The notes below the pieces were generated by a model. The model was given only the letters and a program-made list of their open reading frames with translations, was not told the origin of the DNA and ran no database searches. A program made the translations under genes and the position numbers. Positions 41,354-51,869 of a stretch of DNA of 56,685 nucleotides are shown piece by piece. The DNA is from Gammaproteobacteria bacterium (lineage in GTDB: Bacteria > Pseudomonadota > Gammaproteobacteria > Steroidobacterales > Steroidobacteraceae). Position 1 is the first letter of the stretch. The number at the start of each line of letters is the position of its first letter. The stretch covers positions 1-56,685 of the forward strand of contig JANYHD010000012.1 in NCBI GenBank assembly GCA_025359205.1, given 5' to 3'.

Positions 41354-44300
41354 ATGAATACAGCAAAGCGATTCTCAAGGCGGTTGCGCGCCATGTCACT
41401 GGCGCGCTGGCGGCTGCTCGCGGGCATGGTAGTTGCCGTGCTGTGGTTACCCATCGGTGCGGTGCACTCAGCTGATCGTACACCCTTCGATCATCTGACC
41501 ACGGGCTTCGAGCTGATCGGCCAGCATCGTGATCTGCCCTGCGAGTCCTGCCACGTCAATGCCATCTTCAAGGGCACGCCCAAGGATTGCGCGGCCTGCC
41601 ACGGAGTCGGCACAGCGGTGCGCGCCACCGCCAAGCCTGTCAGCCACATCCTCTCCACAGATCGCTGCGAAGCCTGCCACACGCCGGTGGCCTGGAACCC
41701 GGCCGTGAACTTCGATCATGCGGAAGTGCGCGGGGCCTGTTCGAGCTGTCACAACAATGTGCAGGCGCAGGGCAAGGGCCCCCAGCACATCCAGACGGAC
41801 CTTGAGTGCAACCTTTGCCACTCGACCATCGGTTGGGGTGGTGCGGTCTTCAACCACACCAATGTGACCAGTGGCTGCGCGAGCTGCCACAACGGCCTGG
41901 GCGCCAAGGGGCCGCCTGCCACGCACATACCGACTGGGCTCTCGCCCAACCTGGCTGATCCAGGCAACGCACCCTGCGAGGCCTGCCATACGCCGACCAA
42001 CTATGTGACCTTCTCCGGTACGGCGATGAACCATCTGGCGGTGAGCCCGCCCATGCTGTGCGCTGTGTGCCACGAGAAGGGCATGTCCTTCTTCGGTGTG
42101 ACCATCGTGACGCGCCCGGCCACGGTGCGCGGCATAGTGCACCCGACCACCGGCGACTGCGGCCAGTGCCATCTGTCCACGGTGTCGTTCGCGACGGGCA
42201 ACCTGCAACCGCTGGGTCATATTCCCACCTCGCAACCTTGTGCGCTCTGCCACCTGGTGCCGGGGGATTTCATCACCAAGACCATGGATCACACCGGCAT
42301 CGCCAATGGCTGCGCCACCTGTCACGCCGACGGGTCGAGCTTCACCAACATGGCGCCGCTGGTGCTGGTAATGCCCAACTCGCCGAAATCCGGCCACATT
42401 GCCTTCGGCGGCGCGGCCTGCGAGAGCTGCCACTCGAACACCACGTTTACGATGCCCGGCGGATTCATTATCCCGAACATGAGCGGCGCGGCAGCGCCGG
42501 CGATGGTGCATGCCGCGGTGGCGGCCACGCCCTGCGCCACCTGCCACGGCGCAGCCGCGGCTGACTTCGGTCTGACGCCCAAGAAGACGGTGACCATTGC
42601 TGGCGTGAACCACATTCCGATCGGCAGCGCGACCTGCGACAGCTGCCACTCGAAGACGGATTTTTCGACTTTCGTGATCCCGAATGCGAGCACCACGACG
42701 GCGCCAGGCATGGTGCACACCGCGGTGACGAGCACGGCCTGCTCGGTTTGCCATGAGCGCAACCTGACCTGGGTGGGCACCGCGCCGACAACCGTCGTGA
42801 CACGGCCGTTGCTTGAGGCTTCAGGCGCGACGCATCCGACCAGCGGCGAATGTTCCGATTGCCACAAGTCGACCACCTCGTTCAAGGGTGCCAGCAATTT
42901 CCCGGCCACCCACATTCCGCTGCTCGCGGGACAGTCGGCCAACTGCAGCGTCTGCCACACGAACGCGAACGACTTTTCGGCATTCGTGATGAGTACCCCG
43001 GGCCATGCGCTGGTCGGCAGCGTGTGTGCGAGCTGCCACGCCACGGGCCTGACGTTTGCGAACATGCCGCCCAAGATTCTCACACATCCGAGCCCGACCC
43101 ATATTCGGGTCGGCGCCGCGGCCTGCGACAGCTGTCACTCCCCCACGGCCTTCGACAGTTTCCTGTTCACCAATGCAAGTGGCACCGTGCCGCCGGCGAT
43201 GGTGCACACGGCCGTGGCCGCGACGGTCTGCTCGACCTGTCACGAGAAGGGCAAGACCGACTCGGGTGCGCCGCCCACCGTCACGCGTCCGTTGACCGAG
43301 CCGCACCAGACTGGTACGCCGCCGCACCCGGTCAGTGGCGAATGCTCCGATTGCCACAAGTCGACCTCCACGTTTATCGGCGCGACGAATTTCCCCGCCA
43401 CGCACATCCCGCTCACCGCGGGCCAGTCGGCCCCCTGCGCCACCTGCCACACCGGCGGGGGAGACTTCAGTATCTATACGATGGGCTCGGCCGGCCACGC
43501 GCTGGTGAGCACCGCGTGCGCGACCTGCCATGCCACGGGCAAGAGCTTTGCGAACATGGTGACGCCGACGCTGGTACAGCCGCCGGCGACGCACGTGGCC
43601 TTCGGCAGTGCGGCCTGCGAGAGCTGCCACTCGGGCTCGACCTTCACGCAGCCGGGCGGGTTCAAGATCCCGAATGCCAGTGCGACGGCGCCGCCCGGTA
43701 TGGTGCACACGGCGGTGGCTGGCACCGCCTGCATCACCTGCCACGGAGCGGGCAAGACGGACTACGGCACGGTGCCAAAAGCGACGCTGACGATCTCGTC
43801 CGTGAATCACATCCCGACCGGCGCGATCGCCTGCGAGGGCTGCCATTCCAGCAGTTCGTTCACGAGTTTCAGCTTCACCAACGCGAGCGGCACGGCACCA
43901 TCCGCCATGGTGCACACGCTGGTGACCTCGATCGCCTGCTCGACCTGCCACGAGGCCGGCAAGAGCTGGGTGGGCACGCCCGCGACCAAGGTGCGGCCAG
44001 CACTGAAGGCGGACGGTACGGCGCACGTCGCTTCGGGTGAATGCAATACCTGTCATTTCAACACCACGAGTTTCAAGGGCGCGACCGACCTGCCCTCAAA
44101 TCACATTCCGTTGCCGACCGCGGACGCGAACAACTGCAAGCTGTGCCACCTGGACACGACCACTTACACCACGGCGACCATGAATCACGTCAACATCAGC
44201 AGCAACTGCATGCAGTGCCATGCCTATGGCCTGAGCTTTGCCAACATGGCGGCGCCGACGCTGAAGCAGCCCCCGTCGGGGACGACCGGGCATATCCCCA

Positions 44301-45529
44301 CCAATCCGCCCAATTCCACCACGCAGAATTTCGCCTGCGAGCTGTGTCATACGCCGACGGTGTTCACCAGCTTCTCGGGCACGGTCATGAAGCATGCGGT
44401 GGTACGTGGCATGACCTGCATGAGCTGCCACGAGATCGGTATGCAGTGGAAGACCAACACCGGCGCGCGGCTGTGGGTGCGCGACAGCGCCAACCACTAC
44501 AAGGGCCAGGATTGCGGCGGTTCAGGCTGCCACTCCGCGCGCGACAAGTACGCCGCGCGCCGCGCCACGGCCGCGAGTGCGACGGCCAAGGGTGGTGCGA
44601 GCGCATCCGCTCCGGCGCTGAGCGCCGCCGCGTCGGTCGGCGGTGGGGCAGTGGGCTTCAGCCACCGCCGCGTCGCGGGCACGGCTTGTGTGAGCTGCCA
44701 CGGCCCGACCAGCGGCATCGGCATGAGCGCGAATCACATCGCCACCAGTGATCGCTGCGAGAGCTGCCATATGACGGCCGCGTGGTCACCGGTCACGCAC
44801 GTCGATCACATGCAGGTGCAGGGCAGTTGCCTCAGCTGCCACAACGGCGTTGCCGCCACGGGCAAGGGCCGCAACCACATCGTCAGCAGCGACAGCTGCG
44901 AGACCTGCCATACCACCAACGCCTGGTCGCCGGCACGGTTCGATCACGTCGGCGTGGCGGCACACAGCTGCAAGAGTTGCCACGATTCGATTCATGCGAC
45001 TGGCTTGCCGACCAACCACGTGCCGACCAGCGCGCAGTGCGACACCTGCCATGGCACGCTCGGCTGGAAGCCGGCCAGGCTCGATCACACCACGCTGACC
45101 GCCGCTTGCGCGAGCTGCCACGACAACAATATCGCGCTCGGCGTGACGCCCACGCACATGATCACGACGCGTGACTGCGCCACCTGCCACAGCTATCCGG
45201 ACTGGACGATCCTGCACTTCGTCCACACCTCGGCCACCTATCCGGGCGACCATCGCACGGCACTGGCCTGCGCGGCCTGCCACAGCTCGAACACCGAGCA
45301 GATTCCCTGGGCCTCGCCCGCCAACGCCGGGAGCTGCGCGGGTTGTCACGCCAAGGATTTCCGGCCGGATCTGCACCCCAAGACGCTGGGCGGACTGAAA
45401 TACACGGCGAGCGAGCTGCGCAATTGCACGGGCGCCTGCCACGTGTACAGCGACGCGACCATGGGCACGGTGTCCAAGCCGATGCCAGGGCCGTACCACC
45501 GGGTGACGGATGCCGCGTTCAAGCACTAG
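41354..45529 (+). CDS. Giant multiheme cytochrome c with up to 44 heme sites
   Basis: 1391 residues with a long signal peptide (MNTAKRFSRRLRAMSLARWR, cleavage near HSA at residue 40). I count 42 CxxCH sites plus one CX4CH (44513-44533, CGGSGCH) and one CX3CH (45425-45442, CTGACH). Residues 60-190 and 1110-1310 use a two-heme repeat with W-x-P-x-x-x-D-H; the middle is made of five-heme repeats, partly duplicated as a 12-heme block. A Ser/Ala/Gly linker (about 1077-1100) divides the middle from the C-terminal part. No lipobox is visible. Its size and the barrel gene just downstream suggest an outer-membrane or extracellular conductor. The stop overlaps the next start by 20 bp. Confidence 0.95.
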   Translation: MNTAKRFSRRLRAMSLARWRLLAGMVVAVLWLPIGAVHSADRTPFDHLTTGFELIGQHRDLPCESCHVNAIFKGTPKDCAACHGVGTAVRATAKPVSHILSTDRCEACHTPVAWNPAVNFDHAEVRGACSSCHNNVQAQGKGPQHIQTDLECNLCHSTIGWGGAVFNHTNVTSGCASCHNGLGAKGPPATHIPTGLSPNLADPGNAPCEACHTPTNYVTFSGTAMNHLAVSPPMLCAVCHEKGMSFFGVTIVTRPATVRGIVHPTTGDCGQCHLSTVSFATGNLQPLGHIPTSQPCALCHLVPGDFITKTMDHTGIANGCATCHADGSSFTNMAPLVLVMPNSPKSGHIAFGGAACESCHSNTTFTMPGGFIIPNMSGAAAPAMVHAAVAATPCATCHGAAAADFGLTPKKTVTIAGVNHIPIGSATCDSCHSKTDFSTFVIPNASTTTAPGMVHTAVTSTACSVCHERNLTWVGTAPTTVVTRPLLEASGATHPTSGECSDCHKSTTSFKGASNFPATHIPLLAGQSANCSVCHTNANDFSAFVMSTPGHALVGSVCASCHATGLTFANMPPKILTHPSPTHIRVGAAACDSCHSPTAFDSFLFTNASGTVPPAMVHTAVAATVCSTCHEKGKTDSGAPPTVTRPLTEPHQTGTPPHPVSGECSDCHKSTSTFIGATNFPATHIPLTAGQSAPCATCHTGGGDFSIYTMGSAGHALVSTACATCHATGKSFANMVTPTLVQPPATHVAFGSAACESCHSGSTFTQPGGFKIPNASATAPPGMVHTAVAGTACITCHGAGKTDYGTVPKATLTISSVNHIPTGAIACEGCHSSSSFTSFSFTNASGTAPSAMVHTLVTSIACSTCHEAGKSWVGTPATKVRPALKADGTAHVASGECNTCHFNTTSFKGATDLPSNHIPLPTADANNCKLCHLDTTTYTTATMNHVNISSNCMQCHAYGLSFANMAAPTLKQPPSGTTGHIPTNPPNSTTQNFACELCHTPTVFTSFSGTVMKHAVVRGMTCMSCHEIGMQWKTNTGARLWVRDSANHYKGQDCGGSGCHSARDKYAARRATAASATAKGGASASAPALSAAASVGGGAVGFSHRRVAGTACVSCHGPTSGIGMSANHIATSDRCESCHMTAAWSPVTHVDHMQVQGSCLSCHNGVAATGKGRNHIVSSDSCETCHTTNAWSPARFDHVGVAAHSCKSCHDSIHATGLPTNHVPTSAQCDTCHGTLGWKPARLDHTTLTAACASCHDNNIALGVTPTHMITTRDCATCHSYPDWTILHFVHTSATYPGDHRTALACAACHSSNTEQIPWASPANAGSCAGCHAKDFRPDLHPKTLGGLKYTASELRNCTGACHVYSDATMGTVSKPMPGPYHRVTDAAFKH
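44513..44533 (+). other. Non-canonical CX4CH heme site
   Basis: The codons spell CGGSGCH, with four residues between the cysteines, in the stretch that ends the five-heme repeat region. All hemes around it use CxxCH. CX4CH sites are known in a few multiheme cytochromes (for example tetraheme cytochromes c3), so heme attachment is plausible. Confidence 0.6.
45425..45442 (+). other. Non-canonical CX3CH heme site
   Basis: The codons spell CTGACH near the C-terminus of the giant cytochrome. CX3CH is rare. Since the spacing and the following His look like a heme site (NCTGACHVYSDATMG), it is counted as a possible 44th heme. Confidence 0.5.
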
Positions 45530-47966
45530 GGGCGCCGCCGCCTCTGCCGGGTTCGCGCTGATCGCCTCGCTGGGCTTCGGCCCGGCCGCGCTGGCGCAGA
45601 TCACGGGCGCGGGTCCCGGGCGATTTGTTGACGTCATCGAAGTCGAGGACCACGACGACCAGGCCGACGTGGTCGTGCAGTTCACCTGCTCGCTGCGCTA
45701 CATCACGCACCAACCGGCGGCCGAATCGAAGGAGCTGCGCATCCAGCTCCAGCCGCTGGGTGACTGCCAGCTCGCGCCCGGTACGCAGATCCTCGGTGAA
45801 CTGCCGCCGGTTTCCGGCGGGGCGCACATCATCGACGCCGCACGTGTCGAATCCGATGTGCCCGGGCAGCTCACGCTGGTGTTCGATTTCCACAAGGGCG
45901 AGCGCTATGTGCTGGCGCAGGGCGTGGACCCGCGCGGCCTGCGGCTGCGTCTGATCGATCGCGCTCGCGGCCGCGGCAAGGTCATGGTCAATGAGCCCGC
46001 GGGCCCGGCGAGCACCTACGCGGTCAACCTGGAGTCGCAGCCCAAGGACTACACGCCCGAGACGCTGCAGCTGGCCCGTGACCGGCTCAAGGCCCCGGTG
46101 TTTGTCAGCCAGGCGGTGGTGGACGAGGAGACCTGGTACCGCCTGCGCGCGGGTCCTTACGACAAGCGCGGCGATGCCGAGCGCGTGCTCAACCAGGCGC
46201 TGGCCGACTATCCGCGCGCATGGCTCGCCATAGGGGATGACACTGCAGCAGCGGCGGCCGGTGGTACCAGCGAAGTTCTGCCGGCAGTCGAGCGCATCGG
46301 CGCCGATCCCGCGCTCGACCCCGCGACGCTTGCGAAGCTCGTGGGCGATGCGCGCGCCGCCATGACGGCACGGAATTATCCGGCTGCAATTGCCACGCTC
46401 ACCAAGCTGCAGCGCCAGCCGGAGTTCCCGCAGCGCGCCGCCATGCAGGAATTGCTGGGCCTGGCGCGCGAGCGTTCCGGGCAGCTGGCGCATGCCAAGG
46501 CTGAATACGAGGAATACCTGCGCCGCTATCCGGCCGGCGAGGCGGCCGAGCGCATCACGCGGCGCCTGGTGACGCTGCGCGCGGCCTCGACCAGCGCGCG
46601 CACCGGCACCGGCGGTGGCGGTGCCGCCGCCACGGGCTGGGACGTGAACGGCGGCGTCGCGCAGATGTACCGCTATGACGGCACCACGGTCAACAACACT
46701 GCCAACGCCGGCGGCACCGTCGTACCCAACGGCAGCCAGACGCAGAAACAGAATTCGCTCTACAACGATATCGACGTGCTGGCCAAGCGCCGCGGCCAGC
46801 GCTTCGACATGACCGCGCGCATCAGCGCGGGCTATGCCAAGAATTTCGCCGGCAGCTCTGCGACCAGCGCCAGCGATTCCACCAAGCGCATCAGCGTGGC
46901 CTCCTTTGAATTCGCCGACCGCCAGTGGGGCCTGCTGGCGCGCGTCGGCCGCCAGTCCCAGAACAGCGGCGGCGTGCTGGGCACCTTTGACGGTGCCTTT
47001 GCCTCGTGGCGGATCATGCCTTCGCTGGGCATCAACGTGGCCGCCGGCTATCCGGTGGAACGGACCAACGGCGGCATCGAGCGGCAGCGCAGTTTCTGGG
47101 CGCTCGCCATCCCCTACGCGCCGCCGGGCGCGCACTGGGACGCCAGCGTGTTCTTTGCGCAGCAACGATTCGACGGGCTCACCGACCGGCGCGGCACCGG
47201 CTTCGAGGCGCGGCTGCTGCTGCCGCACACGTCGTTCACGATGCTGTATGACTATGACATCTACTTCAAGTCGCTGAACGCCGCGGCGCTCCTCGGTACC
47301 GTGCAGTTGCCGGATCGCTGGAGCCTGAGTTTCGATGCCGAGCAGCGCAACGCGCCGGTTATATCCCTGCGCAACGCCCTGATAGGACAGGCTGCCACGA
47401 GCATCGCCGATCTGCAGACGGTGTTCTCGGACGATGAGATCCTGCAGTACGCGCGCGATCGCACGGCCGTCTCGTCCAACTACAGCCTGACGGCCACGCG
47501 GCCCCTGGGACAGCGCTACCAGTTCTCGGCGACCGTGGATGCCGCGAAGATCGGCGCAACGCCCGCCTCGGGCGGCGTGCCGGCGCAACCGGGAACGGGC
47601 CTGACGCTGTCGTACCAGGCGCAGATCTACGGCTCGAACCTGTGGCGCAATGGCGATTTCAACGTGTTGAGCGTGGCCTACGCCAATACCGAGACCGGCA
47701 AGATCGTTTCGGTGGCTGCAACCACCCGCAGGCCGGTCGGCGGCGACTGGCGCCTCGGTCCGCGCCTGACCATCGATCATCGGCAGCTGGCGAGCGATGG
47801 CAGCAAAGAGCTGTCGTTCCTGCCTTCGGTGTTGCTCGACTACCAGCGCGGCCGGCGCCTGCTGCAGTTCGAAGCGGGCGGGCAGCTTGGCAAGCGCGAC
47901 TCCACGCTGCAGACGCAGAATACAAAGCGCTATTATGTGAGCCTCGCTTACCGCATCGGATTCTGA
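45510..47966 (+). CDS. Outer-membrane beta-barrel with SPOR and TPR domains
   Basis: 818 residues starting inside the end of the giant cytochrome gene (ATG at 45510). Signal peptide to about residue 30 (GFGPAALAQ). A SPOR-like domain (about 165-245, with AGPYDKRGDAERVLNQALAD) is followed by a helical TPR segment (about 265-365). From about 375 to the end are alternating short beta strands rich in Tyr, Gly and Asn, ending YYVSLAYRIGF, the C-terminal Phe signature of barrel proteins recognised by BamA. The barrel has roughly the size of MtrB/PioB-type electron-conduit porins. It may host the giant cytochrome through the outer membrane. It overlaps the small gene downstream by one base (TGATG). 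Confidence 0.85.
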   Translation: MPRSSTRGAAASAGFALIASLGFGPAALAQITGAGPGRFVDVIEVEDHDDQADVVVQFTCSLRYITHQPAAESKELRIQLQPLGDCQLAPGTQILGELPPVSGGAHIIDAARVESDVPGQLTLVFDFHKGERYVLAQGVDPRGLRLRLIDRARGRGKVMVNEPAGPASTYAVNLESQPKDYTPETLQLARDRLKAPVFVSQAVVDEETWYRLRAGPYDKRGDAERVLNQALADYPRAWLAIGDDTAAAAAGGTSEVLPAVERIGADPALDPATLAKLVGDARAAMTARNYPAAIATLTKLQRQPEFPQRAAMQELLGLARERSGQLAHAKAEYEEYLRRYPAGEAAERITRRLVTLRAASTSARTGTGGGGAAATGWDVNGGVAQMYRYDGTTVNNTANAGGTVVPNGSQTQKQNSLYNDIDVLAKRRGQRFDMTARISAGYAKNFAGSSATSASDSTKRISVASFEFADRQWGLLARVGRQSQNSGGVLGTFDGAFASWRIMPSLGINVAAGYPVERTNGGIERQRSFWALAIPYAPPGAHWDASVFFAQQRFDGLTDRRGTGFEARLLLPHTSFTMLYDYDIYFKSLNAAALLGTVQLPDRWSLSFDAEQRNAPVISLRNALIGQAATSIADLQTVFSDDEILQYARDRTAVSSNYSLTATRPLGQRYQFSATVDAAKIGATPASGGVPAQPGTGLTLSYQAQIYGSNLWRNGDFNVLSVAYANTETGKIVSVAATTRRPVGGDWRLGPRLTIDHRQLASDGSKELSFLPSVLLDYQRGRRLLQFEAGGQLGKRDSTLQTQNTKRYYVSLAYRIGF

Positions 47967-48556
47967 TGATCCCGCGTAAAGGCCCACTGTGCGCGCTGTG
48001 GCTCGCGGCGCTGCTGATCAGCGCCGGAGTGGCCGGCCGTTCGCCCCCGCCGGAGCCCGAGGAATACCTGGACGAGCGGACCGGCGCCACGGTCGACCTC
48101 GTGGATGCGCCGCTGGTGTTCGCGCGCGACCGGAGTGAGCGGGCCGCCAACCTGCGTGACTACGTGACGCTGTCAGCCGCTTCCGTGAATCGTGGCGGCA
48201 AGCTGGAATACGTGCTGGTCGCCTATGTCTGGTCGACGCTCGACCCACGCTACGCGCCGGCCTCAGCGCTCGCCGACTCGATCCTGCTGATTGCCGATGA
48301 CCGGCGCATCCGGCTCGATGCGGCCGGCAAGTCGCCTACGGACCTCGGCATTGCGCGGCCGGTGCACGCGCCGGCGGGTCAGGACATCAAGCCGCTGGTA
48401 TTCCCGACCGACCTGGCGACGCTGCGCTTCATCGCGGCCGCACGGACCCTCGCGGTGCAGACCCAGCTCGGCGAAGACAGCGTGACCTACGATCTGTGGG
48501 ACGACCAGCGGCGCGCGCTCGATCGCTACGTGCGCTTCATGGACGGCGAACGCTGA
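47966..48556 (+). CDS. Small exported protein at the end of the cytochrome cluster
   Basis: 196 residues starting at the ATG in the barrel stop (TGATG); an upstream frame to 47642 is shadow. Signal peptide MIPRKGPLCALWLAALLISA without a lipobox cysteine; cleavage likely near residue 23. The mature protein is mixed alpha/beta with 'LEYVLVAYVWSTLDPRYAPA' and 'DSILLIADDRRIRLDAAGKS', which I do not recognise. No heme motif. Its overlap with the barrel gene suggests a periplasmic accessory of the conduit. It converges on the DUF3443 gene with a 10-bp gap. Confidence 0.75.
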   Translation: MIPRKGPLCALWLAALLISAGVAGRSPPPEPEEYLDERTGATVDLVDAPLVFARDRSERAANLRDYVTLSAASVNRGGKLEYVLVAYVWSTLDPRYAPASALADSILLIADDRRIRLDAAGKSPTDLGIARPVHAPAGQDIKPLVFPTDLATLRFIAAARTLAVQTQLGEDSVTYDLWDDQRRALDRYVRFMDGER

Positions 48557-48566
48557 GGGCAGGCGG

Positions 48567-49838
48567 TTAGAACGCGATGTACGGGCCGGTCGCGCCGGTG
48601 GTCGACTGGCCTTCGATAGCGACGTATACGTTGCGGCCATAGAAGAACGGCAGGCCCCAGTCGAAGGCGGTGGCGTCGCCGAGCGGCCCGCCGAAATTGC
48701 TGAATGCGTTGTAGGTGGGCTGGGCCTGCAGGAGCGTCAGTGCGTCACCGATCGCAAAATTGACCTGCTTGGTGCTGCCATCCGACCCTTGTACGGTGGC
48801 CGACAGGGGCAGCGGCGCCGACGCTCCCGGGCAGTAGAGCCCGCCTGCCGGCGAAGACGCATTGCACGCCGGGTAGAGGTCGTCGAAATACAGGCCTTTC
48901 GAGGCCGAGTCGATGTAGCTGTGCGCCAGCGTCTGGCCGTTGTATACGGTCGTCAGGAAACCCAGGGCATCGACCGGTAGCACGGTCGCTGTGCCGAGCG
49001 AGTTGTTGGCCTGGGTGTTGATGCCCAGTACCAGCGAGCCGCGCGCGCCGAACGAACCATTGGGCCCCACCGCCGGCAATTCGATGACCACACCGTTGTT
49101 GTTGCTGGCAAAGCGATACACCGGGTTCTGCAGCTGCAGGGCAGTACTGAGCGTGTCCCCGGTGCATGTCGCGATGCAGGTGTAGTACTGGTAAATCTGG
49201 CCGGCGCCAGGCGGCTGGGTGCAGCCGTTGCCGCAGTCTTCGCGGAACACGCCTACCCCTAAGATGCCGTTGGCGCTGAGCGCCGCGACTGTGTCCGCCG
49301 CCGGCAGGGGCTTGGCAGTCAGCGCGAGCGAGCATTCGCTCGGCGCGGTAGGCGCGGCGGAATCGCCGACCAGCTGCACCGGCAGGTTCAGCGCCTTGCC
49401 GTCGGCGATCTGCACGTCGGCCAGGCGCACGCTGCCCCAGGTGTAGCTGCGGTCGCCGAATTGCAGGCACTCGAACACCGGCTGGTTGGCGATGTCCATT
49501 TCCTGCGGCAACGCCAGGGACTTGTTGGCTACCGTTGCGAGCAGCCGCAGGCCGGTCGAGCCGGTGTCGAGCAGCACGTGATCGATGACCTGGCAATTGC
49601 TGCTCGAGCCGGGTTGGCAGATCGTGACCGAGACGTAGGGCGAGTTGACGCCATTGATCGCCGCGGCCGGCCCGCCATCGACCGTGATGGCCGCGACGTT
49701 GCTGCCGGGCACGGACTGCGCGCCGCCACTGCCGAGGTCGCCGCCGCAGCTGGCCAGCAGGCCCAGTGCGAACACCGGGGCAGCCAGAGCGAGGGTTCGT
49801 ATAACAGGGGAGCGCATCACCCGGCCATTTTCCACCAT
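48567..49838 (-). CDS. DUF3443-family lipoprotein
   Basis: 423 residues from the ATG at 49838, chosen for its GGAG site; GTG at 49850 and ATG at 49817 are alternatives. A lipoprotein signal ends LLASCGG. The domain contains VLLDTGSTGLRLL, which resembles the aspartyl-protease DTGST active-site loop, several Cys pairs and 'FYGRNVYVAIEGQSTTGATG' at the end; this combination is typical of DUF3443, common in Burkholderia and related genera. Function unknown. It lies between the convergent cytochrome cluster and typA and appears to be transcribed alone. Confidence 0.85.
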   Translation of the reverse strand: MVENGRVMRSPVIRTLALAAPVFALGLLASCGGDLGSGGAQSVPGSNVAAITVDGGPAAAINGVNSPYVSVTICQPGSSSNCQVIDHVLLDTGSTGLRLLATVANKSLALPQEMDIANQPVFECLQFGDRSYTWGSVRLADVQIADGKALNLPVQLVGDSAAPTAPSECSLALTAKPLPAADTVAALSANGILGVGVFREDCGNGCTQPPGAGQIYQYYTCIATCTGDTLSTALQLQNPVYRFASNNNGVVIELPAVGPNGSFGARGSLVLGINTQANNSLGTATVLPVDALGFLTTVYNGQTLAHSYIDSASKGLYFDDLYPACNASSPAGGLYCPGASAPLPLSATVQGSDGSTKQVNFAIGDALTLLQAQPTYNAFSNFGGPLGDATAFDWGLPFFYGRNVYVAIEGQSTTGATGPYIAF

Positions 49839-49896
49839 GCGGCGCTCCACCAGTGCCTGTCGCCACCAACCGACAGCGGCGGGGCATTAAGGTCAA

Positions 49897-51726
<1,830 letters not shown>

Positions 51727-51840
51727 GGGAACTCGGGAATGACAGGGTGGGCAGGGCAAAAAGGCCGTGCAGGGTACCAGAAGCGCCTGACAGGGGCTAA
51801 GCCTATAGCCACAGGCCAATTTATTGGGTTAGACTACCAC

Positions 51841-51860
51841 ATATAAAGAGTTGTTTATAT
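51841..51860 (+). promoter_or_regulatory. Perfect AT-rich inverted repeat at the methionine operon promoter
   Basis: ATATAAA (51841-51847) and TTTATAT (51854-51860) are exact complements separated by GAGTTG, immediately upstream of the ATG at 51868. The left arm contains TATAAA, a near-consensus -10 box, so a dimeric repressor bound here would block the promoter. Autoregulation by the ArsR-type protein it precedes is the likely meaning, by inference. Confidence 0.6.
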
Positions 51861-51869
51861 CTTTAAGAT
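51859..51869 (+). promoter_or_regulatory. Palindrome covering the ArsR-type start codon
   Basis: ATCTTTAAGAT reads as a palindrome around a central T and includes the first two bases of the ATG. No Shine-Dalgarno sequence precedes the ATG, so translation of a short or leaderless transcript is possible. It partly overlaps the larger repeat at 51841-51860. Confidence 0.35.

Noticed and set aside
41468-44056. Long minus-strand open frames opposite the giant cytochrome (41468-42754, 42821-44056)
   Set aside because: They mirror the repeated CxxCH codons and have no independent motif or start signal.
45519-47987. 822-codon minus-strand open frame opposite the barrel gene
   Set aside because: The plus-strand frame has a signal peptide, SPOR motif and C-terminal barrel signature, while the opposite frame has none.
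49838-49850. GTG start of the DUF3443 gene at 49850
   Set aside because: ATG at 49838 has a GGAG site at suitable distance, whereas the GTG has none; the choice is not certain.
51727-51819. N-terminal extension of TypA
   Set aside because: The added residues are Cys/Pro-rich and unlike any TypA; the start at 51726 gives the standard [11 protein letters not shown] beginning.
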